Positions 21,695 to 29,976 of a DNA stretch of 31,533 nt are shown piece by piece (positions within the stretch are counted from its first letter, which is position 1; each line of letters opens with the position of its first letter). The stretch comes from CAZJHD01 sp964545855. GTDB lineage: Bacteria; Planctomycetota; UBA1135; JACQFD01. Below the pieces are notes generated by a model. It saw nothing but the letters and a program-made list of their open reading frames with translations, ran no database searches and was not told the DNA's origin. Position numbers and translations under genes: made by a program. The stretch spans positions 1 through 31,533 of the forward strand of contig CAZJHD010000049.1 of assembly GCA_964545855.1 (NCBI GenBank), written 5' to 3'.

Positions 21695-24600
21695 ATGAGA
21701 GGCTCCCTCTCTCTCCTGCTCGCGCTCGCGGCCGCCGTCCTTCCCCAGGACTCGAAGCCGGAGCGGCCACCGCTGCCGACGGAGATCCGCCTCGGCGATT
21801 CGGTCACGCTGCCCCTGGCGCGGATTGGCGCGGAGGGCCACGCGCTGAGGCTCGAGCTCAGCGTCGCCGAGCCGCTCACGATCCTCGCGGAGAGCTACGA
21901 CGCGGACGTGACGGTCGCCGTCGAGGACGCGAGCGGCGCGGTCGTCGCGAGCGACGACGAGTCGGGCACCGAGACGAACGCGCACCTCGTGTGGACGCCC
22001 GAGGCGCCGGGGCCGTACGCGGTGCGGATCGCCCTGAAGCAGGAGGCGACGGGGTCCGTGACGATGCGCGCTCTTCGGAGCGCTGTCGCGAGGGGACAGC
22101 GCGAGCCCGCGCTCGCGGCGCGTGCGTATTGGGAGATCTCCTACGGCCGTGCTCGCGCGCGAGGCGACGGTCAGCGGTCGACGCTGGCTCTCGCCGAATA
22201 CGCCCGGAGGTCCGGCGACGCCTCGGCGCGCGAGACTCTCGAAGGGCTGCGGAACGCCGTCCTGGAGATCCAGAGCCTCCTCGACCGCGCGAACGCCGCC
22301 GCGGCGCGGGGCGACGCGGCCGCATCGCGATCGGACCTTCGGAAGGCGTGGGAATCCTTGCGCGCGATTCCGGAAGGGTCGTCGAGCGGCCTCCTCGCGT
22401 CGATCGCATGGGATCTGTCCGAGGCCGCGTCCGAAGCCTCGGATCCTCGGGTGCAAGGGGCGGGCGCCGAATGGGCGTGCGCGTTCCTGGAGCGGACTCT
22501 TCCGGAGGACCATCCCGAGCTGCTCACGGCGCGAGGTGGATCGGGCTGGGCGCTTTTCGTCCGAGGGGAGCTCGTGCGCGCACGGTCGCTCCTCGAACGC
22601 GTGCTGGGGTCGCTCGAGCGCACCCTGCCGGAGACTCATGTCGATCTCCTGGGCGCGCGCTACCGATTCGCACTGACGCTGGAAGCAGCGGGCGACCTCG
22701 AAGGGGCTCGCGATCTCTTCGAAAGAGTCGTCGACGTGAGCGAGCGCGTTCTTCCGCCGGACGGCCCGAACCTCCTGGCGGCGCGGTCCGGTCTCGCCGG
22801 AGTCATGTTCCTCATGGGTGATCTCGATCGAGCGCGGAATCTCCAGGAGCAGGTCCTGGCGGCGCACGAACGCGCGGAGCCCAAGGACGGCGCCGCGTTG
22901 CAGTCGGCGCGCACGAGCTTCGCGTCGACGTTGCTCGCGCAGGGCGATCTCGTCCGCGCGTCCGCTCTCTTCGCACAGGTGCTGCAGTCGCTCGAAGGAG
23001 TCGTTCCGGAGGATCATCCCTATCTCGCCGTGGCTCGCGAGAACCTCGCGATCTCCCTCGCGAGCCAGGGCGACTTCGATCGAGCGCGCGTCATCCAAGA
23101 GCGCGTGCTCGAGACGCGCGAGGCCACCCTGCCCGAGGACCACCCCGACCTCGTGGGTGCTCGCTCGAATCTCGCCGTGACGATGAGGAGGCAGGGCGAT
23201 CTCGCCGGTGCGCGCGAGATCGAGGAGCGCGTGCTGGAGACGGTCGAGCGGACGCTTCCGAGCGACCATCCCCATCTGTTGGGAGCTCGAGGGAACCACG
23301 CCTCGACGCTGAAGGCACTGGGCGACCTCTCGGGGGCTCGCGCGCTCGAGGATCTCGTGCTGGAGTCGCGCGAGCGCACGCGCCCGGAGGACCATCCCGA
23401 GGTAGTGGCGGCGCGACAGAACCTCGCCGTGACGCTACGGATGCAAGGAGACCTCGTCCTCGCGCGCGCGATCGGAGAGCGAATCGTCGCCGCTCGGGAG
23501 CGATCGCTCGCCTCGGACCACCCGGATCTCCTGCTCGCGCGCACCGAGCTCGCCGTGACGCTCGGCTCGCTCGGAGCAGTGGAGGAGATGGTCGCCATGC
23601 TGGGACGTGTCGCCGCGGGCGCCCTACAGCAGCTGCGAAGGGGAGCGATCCTCTCGCCGAGGGAGATGCGGGTGATGGCGTCGGCCCAGGAGAACTCCCT
23701 GTGCGCCACGCTCTCTCTCGTGCCCCGTGCCAGCGCCACCGATCCGACCGCGCGCGAGCCTTTCCGTTGGATCGAGACGCGACGTGCCCTCGCTGCGGCT
23801 CAGGGAGTGGCAGGTCCCTCGGTGCGCGATGCGGAGATCGAGTCGCTCACCGCCGCGGTGCGATCGGCGCGAGCGCGCTCGGGAGACCTCGTGAGCGGGA
23901 TCTCCGTGGGCGCGTCGTCGTCGCGACCGACGGCGGCGGCGATCGCCGCCTCTTCGCACGAGCGCGACTCGGCGGAGCGTGCGTTGGTGCAGGCGCTCGC
24001 CCGTCACGGTTGGCAGCCGCTCGAGATCGATGCGGACCGGGTGAGAACCGCGCTCGTGAGCGGCGAGGCCGTCGTTGCCTATCACCGCTATCACCGCCGA
24101 GAGATCGAGCCCGGCGCCTCAGGAGGCGATGCGACGACGCCATCGGTCCTCGCTCACGTCGTCCTGCCGGATGGAACGCTGCATCGGGTCGAGCTGGGAC
24201 CGCAGGAGGCATTCGCGAAGGCGGTCACTCGGTGGCGCGAAGCGATCGGCGCGCCGGTCGTCCGCGGTGTCGGAGGGATCGCGGCCGATCGCGACGCACT
24301 GAGGGAGCTCGGCGCTCGTGTGCGAAAGATCGTCCTCGATCCGATCCTCGCCGTGACAGGCGCCGCGACGCGCATCCATGTGTGTCTCGAGGGAGAGACT
24401 CAGCTGATTCCGCTGGAGGCGCTGCCTCTCGGCGAGGGCGTCGTGGGCGACCGCTACGCGATCCGGCACGAGGTGTCCCTGGCGCGGCTCCTGCGACCGG
24501 GTCTCCAAGGGCTGGCGGAGCCGAGGCTCGTCGCGCTGGGCGGCATCGACTTCGACGCGGAGGGCGCGGGCGAGGCGTTGTCGGCCGACGCGCCGCCCGT

Positions 24601-25351
24601 CGCGTTGCGTCGTTCGGGGCCCGGGGGAGCGATCTTCGGCCCGCTGCGGCAGACGCGCTACGAGGTCGAAGGGATCGAGGATCTCTTCGAGAAGAGCTGG
24701 AAGGACGGCACGCGTCTCGTGCTCACGAAGGACGCGGCCACGAAAGCCGCCTTCGCCGCGGCGGCGCCGAGCGCCCGCTTCCTCCACCTCGCGACGCACG
24801 GCTACTTCTCCGATGCGAACGTGAAAGTCCTCGGCGAGCCCGACCGCGACGCATCGCACGCGCTCTGGCAGCGCTCCTCCCTCGAGGAGACCGTGAAGGG
24901 GCTCTCGCCCTTCACCCTCTGCGGTCTCGCGCTGGCCGGAGCGAACCGCGGCATGGACTCGCTGGGGCGCGTACCGGGGATCCTCACGGCCGAGGAGCTG
25001 ATGGGCCTCGACCTCCGCCACTGCGAGCTCGCGGTGCTGTCGGCCTGCGAGACGCACGTCGGCCTCGACCGCGGCGCGAGCGGCATCGCGTCGCTGCAGG
25101 CGGCGCTCCACGCCGCCGGCGTGCGCACGGCGATCACGTCTCTCTGGAAGGTCGACGACGAGCGCACCCGCGAGCTGATGGTCGACTTCTACCGGCGCCT
25201 CTGGGTGGAAAAGCGCCCCGTCGCCGCCGCGCTCTGGGAGGCGAAGAAGGCTGCTCGCGCGAAGGGCTGGCCCTTGCGCGACTGGAGCGGCTGGATCCTG
25301 ACCGGCGACCCGGGAGACGACCCGCAGCGCGCGCCGGAGACGCCCCGCTGA
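21695..25351 (+). CDS. exported TPR-CHAT protease, copy 1
   Basis: A 1218-residue protein. Residues 1-18 are hydrophobic and end in LPQDSKP, a signal-like start. Residues about 25-120 resemble a pre-peptidase-C-like beta-sandwich (ESYDADVTVAVEDASG, then DDESGTETNAHLVWTPE). Nine 42-residue TPRs of kinesin-light-chain type (about 266-643; consensus ERTLPEDHPDLL, NLAVTL, QGDLAGAR) follow. After a linker, the CHAT caspase-like domain (about 790-1200) keeps His1035 in LHLATHGYF and Cys1118 in LSACETHVG and ends with WSGWILTGDP. CHAT proteases cleave specific partner proteins, with TPRs acting as the sensor. A signal-like N-terminus with a beta domain is unusual for CHAT, and the substrate is unknown. 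GTG at 21686 is an alternative start. It is the first of three related copies. Confidence 0.88.
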   Translation: MRGSLSLLLALAAAVLPQDSKPERPPLPTEIRLGDSVTLPLARIGAEGHALRLELSVAEPLTILAESYDADVTVAVEDASGAVVASDDESGTETNAHLVWTPEAPGPYAVRIALKQEATGSVTMRALRSAVARGQREPALAARAYWEISYGRARARGDGQRSTLALAEYARRSGDASARETLEGLRNAVLEIQSLLDRANAAAARGDAAASRSDLRKAWESLRAIPEGSSSGLLASIAWDLSEAASEASDPRVQGAGAEWACAFLERTLPEDHPELLTARGGSGWALFVRGELVRARSLLERVLGSLERTLPETHVDLLGARYRFALTLEAAGDLEGARDLFERVVDVSERVLPPDGPNLLAARSGLAGVMFLMGDLDRARNLQEQVLAAHERAEPKDGAALQSARTSFASTLLAQGDLVRASALFAQVLQSLEGVVPEDHPYLAVARENLAISLASQGDFDRARVIQERVLETREATLPEDHPDLVGARSNLAVTMRRQGDLAGAREIEERVLETVERTLPSDHPHLLGARGNHASTLKALGDLSGARALEDLVLESRERTRPEDHPEVVAARQNLAVTLRMQGDLVLARAIGERIVAARERSLASDHPDLLLARTELAVTLGSLGAVEEMVAMLGRVAAGALQQLRRGAILSPREMRVMASAQENSLCATLSLVPRASATDPTAREPFRWIETRRALAAAQGVAGPSVRDAEIESLTAAVRSARARSGDLVSGISVGASSSRPTAAAIAASSHERDSAERALVQALARHGWQPLEIDADRVRTALVSGEAVVAYHRYHRREIEPGASGGDATTPSVLAHVVLPDGTLHRVELGPQEAFAKAVTRWREAIGAPVVRGVGGIAADRDALRELGARVRKIVLDPILAVTGAATRIHVCLEGETQLIPLEALPLGEGVVGDRYAIRHEVSLARLLRPGLQGLAEPRLVALGGIDFDAEGAGEALSADAPPVALRRSGPGGAIFGPLRQTRYEVEGIEDLFEKSWKDGTRLVLTKDAATKAAFAAAAPSARFLHLATHGYFSDANVKVLGEPDRDASHALWQRSSLEETVKGLSPFTLCGLALAGANRGMDSLGRVPGILTAEELMGLDLRHCELAVLSACETHVGLDRGASGIASLQAALHAAGVRTAITSLWKVDDERTRELMVDFYRRLWVEKRPVAAALWEAKKAARAKGWPLRDWSGWILTGDPGDDPQRAPETPR
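24734..25139 (+). repeat. CHAT-domain tract nearly identical to 31128-31533
   Basis: 406 bases match 31128-31533 with one difference (C at 24775, G at 31169), while the flanks upstream diverge abruptly. It covers the catalytic His and Cys of CHAT copy 1. The match may continue past the window end. Confidence 0.9.
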
Positions 25352-25377
25352 CGGTCGGAGCCCGTCGGCGCTAGGCT
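25348..25377 (+). promoter_or_regulatory. candidate promoter of CHAT copy 2 (CTGACG-18-TAGGCT)
   Basis: A -35-like CTGACG (four of six matches to TTGACA) overlaps the stop of copy 1, followed by 18 bases and TAGGCT at 25372-25377, then 63 bases to the start at 25441. Confidence 0.25.
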
Positions 25378-25440
25378 CGGCGCGCCGCGCCGGGGAGCTC
25401 CACCCCCAACTCCTTCCGCCTCGCCCGCCGCAGGCCCTCG

Positions 25441-28400
25441 ATGGTCGCGCCCGCGCTCGCGCTCGCCGCCGTCCTCCTCCAGGACTCGAGGCCCGCCTCG
25501 GCCCCGGCGCCGCCGCCGCTGCCGTCGGAGATCCGGCTTGGCGACTCGCTCAAGCTGCCGCTCGGCCGAATCGGCGACGGGGGTCACGTCCTGCGTCTCG
25601 ATCTCGCAGTCGCCGAGCCGATCACGATCCTCGCCGAGAGTTTCGACGCGGACGTGTCGGTCGCGATCGAGGATGGGCAAGGCAACGCGCTTTCGCGTGA
25701 CGACGACTCGGGAACCGAGACGAACGCGCACCTGGTCTGGACGCCGCCGAGTGCCGGGCCGGTGACGGTCCGCGTCTCGGCGCGGGAGGGGCAGCGCGGC
25801 ACGGTCGTGGTCCGGGCCCTGAGGAGCTCCCTCACGCCGACGCCGGCGGATCCGGAGCTCGACGCGCGCTGCTACTGGGAACTCGCCAACGACCGAGCGA
25901 GGAGTCGCGCGGACGAAGGGCGAGCCGCACTCGCGCTCGAGCGTCTCGCGTCGTTGGAGCGCCCCGCCGACCGCGCGTACGTCGAGCGATCGATCGAAGC
26001 GCTCCGCGTGGAGATCGGCGAGGTCACGGCCTCGATGGCGCGGGCGTCCAGCGCCTGGAGCTCGGGAGCCTCGGCGGCGGCTCGCGAAGGTGTCCGACAG
26101 GCATGGGACCGCCTGGAGGCGCTTCCAGGATTCGAGAGCAGCGCGCTCGTCGCGGAGTGCACGTGGCGCATCGCCGAGCTCGCGTGGCGCGTCCTCGCCG
26201 TGGAAGTTCAGGCCAGGGCCTACGACGCCGCGCGGCTCCACCGCGAGCGGGTGCTACCGCGCGACCATCCGGACCTGATTGTGGCGATTGAGTTCACCGC
26301 GGCATCGGCATTCACGCAGGGCGATCACGTGCGGGCCCGGAATCTGCAGGAGGAGGTCCTCGCCGCGCGAGAGAGGACGCTCCCGCCCGAGCACCTCGAC
26401 TTGGCGAAAGCCGAGGCGAATCTCGGGGCATCGTTGTACGCCCTCGGGAATCTCGCACGGTCGCGCACGCTCCAGGAGCGGGCGGTGTCGGGCTACGAGG
26501 GAGCGCTCCCGGAGGGGCACCGCGACGTCATCTGGGTGCGCTCGAACCTCGCGGCGACGCTCCTCGCGGTGGGGGACATTTCCGGTGCGCGCGCGCTGCA
26601 GGAGCGCGTTCTCGACGTTGCCGAGCGGACGCTCGCCGGCGATGACCCCGAGCTTCAGTGGGCGCGCGGCAATCTCGCGGCGACGGTTCGGATGCAGGGC
26701 GACCTTGCGGGAGCCCGAGCCCTCGAGGAGAGCGTCGTCGCCGTCCTCGAGCGCAGCCACCCGGACGACCATCCGGAGCTGCTGGCGGCGCGCGCGAGCC
26801 TGTCGGCGCTCATGCTAGCGCAAGGAGATCGGCGGGCGGCGCGTGAGCTCATCGAGCAGGTTCACTCGGTGCGGGAGCGGTCTCTTCCCAAGGATCACCC
26901 CGAGCTCCTGCGGACCCGGTCGAATCTCGCGGCGGTCCTCGTCGCGGTGGGAGATCTCGATGGCGCGCGCGCTCTCCTCGAGGCCGTCCTTGAGGCGTGT
27001 GACCGCACGCTGCCGGCTGAGCACCCGCACCGAATCCTGGCTCAGGAGAACCTGGCGCTCGTGCTCATCGCGAAGGGCGATCTCGCGCGCGCCCGCGAGC
27101 TGCTCGCGCTCGCTCTCGACGGACACGAGCGGACGCTCCCGAAGCGTCACGACGAGCTGCTATGGACCCGCGCGCGCGTGGTCGAGGTACTGGCCGCACT
27201 CGGGGAGTCGCGCGAGATGGAAGCGGTCCTTTCGCAGCTCTCCCGCGAAGGGATCGAGCAGCTACGGCGCCATGCGGAGCTTTCCCCTCGGGAGATCCAG
27301 GCCTCGGCGTGCTCGCAGCAGTGGCTGCTCGACGTGGGTCTCGCCCGTACCCAGTCGGTCGCGGCGTCCGAGGCACTTCGATCGGCGCTCTTCGAGTGGG
27401 CCGAGACGCGTCGCGCCCACGCCATGATGGACGCGTCGAGCCTTCGCGTCCTCGCCGATCCCGAGCTGGAGCGACTACGCCGAGCTGCGCACTTCGCGCG
27501 GCAGCTCGCGGCGAACCTCGTGAGTGGCCTGGACGAGAGTGGGGCGGCCGCTCCCGCGAGCGTGGAGGCGATCGCCGATGCCGCGCGGCGGCGCGACGCG
27601 GCCGACCGGGCGCTCGCCGAGGCGCTGGCCGCCCGAGGCGAAGCGCCCGTTGTCGTCCGACGCGAGGCCCTCGCGGGAGCGCTCGCGCGCGGCGAGGCGG
27701 CGGTCGGTTTCCTACGGACGAAGCGCATCGTCAGCGGCCCGGCCACGTCGGTGGACGCCCGGAGCGTCGGAGAGCGGTCGCTCCTCGCTCATGTCGTGCT
27801 CCCCGGTGGGCCCTTGCTGCGGGTCGACCTCGGGGCGCTAGCTCCGATCGAGGAGGCAATCTCGCAGTGGCGGTCGGCGATCGAAGCGCCCGTCGAGCGG
27901 GGAGTGGGGGGCATTTCGGTCGACGCCGGCACCGTGCGTGTTCTCGGCGAGCGGCTGCGCGCGCTCATCCTCGATCCCGTCCTCGCCGCGGCCCCGGGCG
28001 CAACGCGCCTCCACGTGGCGCTCGACGGGCCGCTCCACCTGATCCCTGTCGAGGCGCTGCCGCTCGAAGACGGAGTCATTGGCGACCAGTACGCGCTGTA
28101 CCACGAGGTCTCCTTCGCGCGGCTGCTGCGCGAGCGCCGCGCTGACGTGGCGGAGCCGCGGCTGGTCGCGCTCGGCGGGATCGACTTCGACGCGGAGGGA
28201 ATTGGCGTCGACTCCGGCGCGGCGAGCCCGCCGATCGCGGTCGATCGCTCCGGTCCCAGTGGCCAGCTCTTCGGGCCGCTTCGCCAGACGCGCTACGAGG
28301 TCGAGGCGATCGAGGATCTCTTCGAGAAGGCGTGGAAGGACGGCACGCGCCGCGTGCTCACGAAGGAGGAGGCGACGAAGTCGGCAATCGCCGAGGCCGC

Positions 28401-28986
28401 GCCGCGGGCGCGCTGGCTCCACGTGGCGACGCACGGCTACTTCTCCGACGCGAGCGTGAAAATCCTCGGCGAGAGCGATTCCGCGGAGGACCACGGCCTC
28501 TGGCGGAGCATGTCCCTCGAGGAGACCGTGAAGGGTCTCGCCCCCTTCACCCTCTGCGGTCTCGCGCTCGCCGGCGCGAATCGCGGCCGAGACTCGCTGG
28601 GGCGCGTGCCGGGGATCCTGACCGCCGAGGAGCTCATGGGCCTCGATCTGCGCCACTGCGAGCTCGCGGTGTTGTCGGCCTGCGAGACGCACGTCGGCCT
28701 CGACCGCGGCGCCTCGGGGATCGCGTCGCTGCAGGCGGCGCTCCACGCCGCCGGCGTGCGCACGGCGATCACGTCTCTCTGGAAGGTCGACGACGAGCGC
28801 ACCCGCGAGCTGATGGTCGACTTCTACCGGCGCCTCTGGGTCGGCAAGGAGCCCGCCGCCGTGGCGCTCTGGAACGCGAAGAAGGCGCTCCGCGCGAAGG
28901 GTGCGCCGATCCGCGACTGGAGCGGCTGGATCCTCACGGGCGACCCGGGCGACGACCCCGAGCGCGCGCCGGCGTCGCGGCGCTGA
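25441..28986 (+). CDS. exported TPR-CHAT protease, copy 2
   Basis: A 1181-residue paralogue of the gene at 21695 with the same order: a short hydrophobic start ending LLQDSRP, a pre-peptidase-C-like domain (AESFDADVSVAIEDGQG, TETNAHLVWTPP), eight 42-residue TPRs (residues 269-604), a linker and CHAT. Catalytic residues are His998 in LHVATHGYF and Cys1081 in LSACETHVG; the end is WSGWILTGDP. It has one TPR fewer than copy 1, and the TPRs have diverged far more than the CHAT domain: 122 bases (28720-28841) are identical to 25085-25206 of copy 1. That pattern suggests different sensed ligands with a conserved protease, or ongoing conversion of the CHAT end. The first residues lack Lys/Arg, so export is less certain than for copy 1. 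Confidence 0.87.
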   Translation: MVAPALALAAVLLQDSRPASAPAPPPLPSEIRLGDSLKLPLGRIGDGGHVLRLDLAVAEPITILAESFDADVSVAIEDGQGNALSRDDDSGTETNAHLVWTPPSAGPVTVRVSAREGQRGTVVVRALRSSLTPTPADPELDARCYWELANDRARSRADEGRAALALERLASLERPADRAYVERSIEALRVEIGEVTASMARASSAWSSGASAAAREGVRQAWDRLEALPGFESSALVAECTWRIAELAWRVLAVEVQARAYDAARLHRERVLPRDHPDLIVAIEFTAASAFTQGDHVRARNLQEEVLAARERTLPPEHLDLAKAEANLGASLYALGNLARSRTLQERAVSGYEGALPEGHRDVIWVRSNLAATLLAVGDISGARALQERVLDVAERTLAGDDPELQWARGNLAATVRMQGDLAGARALEESVVAVLERSHPDDHPELLAARASLSALMLAQGDRRAARELIEQVHSVRERSLPKDHPELLRTRSNLAAVLVAVGDLDGARALLEAVLEACDRTLPAEHPHRILAQENLALVLIAKGDLARARELLALALDGHERTLPKRHDELLWTRARVVEVLAALGESREMEAVLSQLSREGIEQLRRHAELSPREIQASACSQQWLLDVGLARTQSVAASEALRSALFEWAETRRAHAMMDASSLRVLADPELERLRRAAHFARQLAANLVSGLDESGAAAPASVEAIADAARRRDAADRALAEALAARGEAPVVVRREALAGALARGEAAVGFLRTKRIVSGPATSVDARSVGERSLLAHVVLPGGPLLRVDLGALAPIEEAISQWRSAIEAPVERGVGGISVDAGTVRVLGERLRALILDPVLAAAPGATRLHVALDGPLHLIPVEALPLEDGVIGDQYALYHEVSFARLLRERRADVAEPRLVALGGIDFDAEGIGVDSGAASPPIAVDRSGPSGQLFGPLRQTRYEVEAIEDLFEKAWKDGTRRVLTKEEATKSAIAEAAPRARWLHVATHGYFSDASVKILGESDSAEDHGLWRSMSLEETVKGLAPFTLCGLALAGANRGRDSLGRVPGILTAEELMGLDLRHCELAVLSACETHVGLDRGASGIASLQAALHAAGVRTAITSLWKVDDERTRELMVDFYRRLWVGKEPAAVALWNAKKALRAKGAPIRDWSGWILTGDPGDDPERAPASRR

Positions 28987-28998
28987 TGCGCCCGCCGG

Positions 28999-29004
28999 TA
29001 TCCT
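28999..29004 (+). promoter_or_regulatory. candidate -10 (TATCCT) for the two-gene module
   Basis: TATCCT lies 11 bases before GTG 29016 and 13 bases after the stop of CHAT copy 2. It supports GTG 29016 as a leaderless start rather than ATG 28986. Confidence 0.3.
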
Positions 29005-29015
29005 CCCTGGGCCCC

Positions 29016-29267
29016 GTGACGCACTCTGACAACGACACGTCCGCCGAAGCTCGGCGAATCCAGATCGATCTTCTTCGAAAAGCAGGGCCGGAACGGAGGC
29101 TCGCAATCACGCTCTCCCTCAGCCATGCGGTCGTCTGTCTCTCCCGAGAGGCGCTGCGGCGGGTCGCCCCTCGATCGTCGGAACGCGCGATCCTGGAGCG
29201 ATGGACGGAGCTCCACTACGGCAGAGAGATCGCGAGCCGGACTCGATTCGCTCCGGATTCGAAATAG
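29016..29267 (+). CDS. small helical protein, possible antitoxin partner
   Basis: An 83-residue protein starting at GTG. It begins THSDNDTSAEARRIQIDLLR and continues with helical segments (PERRLAITLSLSHAVV, LSREALRRVAP, SERAILERWTELHYGREIA). I recognise this layout from small proteins that occur beside nucleotidyltransferase-fold genes, but I cannot name a family with confidence. The upstream ATG 28986 overlaps the CHAT stop and would add ten residues of poor coding quality. The downstream nucleotidyltransferase-like gene begins 8 bases after its stop. Together they resemble a toxin-antitoxin pair; this is inference from arrangement. Third-position GC is lower than in the neighbours, suggesting recent arrival. 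Confidence 0.65.
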   Translation: MTHSDNDTSAEARRIQIDLLRKAGPERRLAITLSLSHAVVCLSREALRRVAPRSSERAILERWTELHYGREIASRTRFAPDSK

Positions 29268-29275
29268 AGGGCCGC

Positions 29276-29863
29276 TTGGACTCCGAGCTGCTGGCCGCGC
29301 TGCTCCCCGTGGTGGACGCCCTTCACGCTCTCGGGGTCGCGTACCGAATCGGCGGCTCCGTAGCGAGTTCCGCGCATGGCGTCGCACGGGCCACTCTGGA
29401 CGTCGACTTGATGGTGGACCTGCGCGAGGAGCACGTGGCTCCCTTCGTGGCGAGACTCGGCGCGAGCTACTACCTCGATCCCGATGCGATTCGTCGCGCG
29501 CTCGGGGAGCGCTCGTCGTTCAACGTGATCCACCTGGCCTCCGCGATGAAGGTGGATCTGTTCGTTCCGAAGGCGCGCGCCTTCGATCGCGAAGCGCTGC
29601 GGAGGGGCATTCGGCTGTCGCCGCCGCTGGCAGAGGGTCCGGTGGAGCTCGACTTCCTCTCGCCGGAAGACATCGTGCTCCTGAAGCTCGAGTGGTATCG
29701 CAAGGGCGGCTGCGTCTCCGATCGTCAGTGGAGCGACATCCTCGGCGTTCTGCGAGTGCATGAGGGACGAGTGGATGTGCCGTACCTCGAGCGGTGGGCC
29801 CGCGACCTCGGCGTCGACGAACTCCTGGAGCGCGCATTGAGAGTGGCGCGAGGACCGGATTGA
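29276..29863 (+). CDS. nucleotidyltransferase-fold protein (MNT/AbiEii-like superfamily)
   Basis: A 195-residue protein if TTG 29276 is the start. GGSVASSAHG (residues 26-35) is followed by RATLDVDLMVDL with Asp42 and Asp44, and a third acidic strand MKVDLFVP with Asp94: the pattern of a polymerase-beta-type nucleotidyltransferase. Later SPEDIVLLKLEWYRKGG and RQWSDILGVLR are typical of this subgroup. An AGAGGG sequence lies about 5 bases before the TTG. The earlier ATG 29201 would overlap the small upstream gene by 67 bases, and the intervening codons have low third-position GC, whereas the upstream gene's frame looks coding there. Likely a toxin or nucleotide-modifying enzyme paired with the upstream protein; the function is not proven. 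Confidence 0.75.
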   Translation: MDSELLAALLPVVDALHALGVAYRIGGSVASSAHGVARATLDVDLMVDLREEHVAPFVARLGASYYLDPDAIRRALGERSSFNVIHLASAMKVDLFVPKARAFDREALRRGIRLSPPLAEGPVELDFLSPEDIVLLKLEWYRKGGCVSDRQWSDILGVLRVHEGRVDVPYLERWARDLGVDELLERALRVARGPD

Positions 29864-29976
29864 CGATCGGAGCAGCTCTCGCCGTCTTGCGCTGCAAGCG
29901 CTGACAGACGAGATCCACTACGCCTTCCCCGTACCGCCGGGAGCGGTCGATCTCCGAACCCGGCGCCGAGAATCCG

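Noticed and set aside
28986..29015. ATG 28986 as start of the small protein gene
   Set aside because: It overlaps the CHAT stop and adds a proline-rich stretch; GTG 29016 has a -10-like hexamer 11 bases upstream and gives a more family-like N-terminus.
29201..29275. ATG 29201 as start of the nucleotidyltransferase-fold gene
   Set aside because: The overlap with the small gene would be 67 bases and the codons there have low third-position GC; TTG 29276 with AGAGGG in front fits better.
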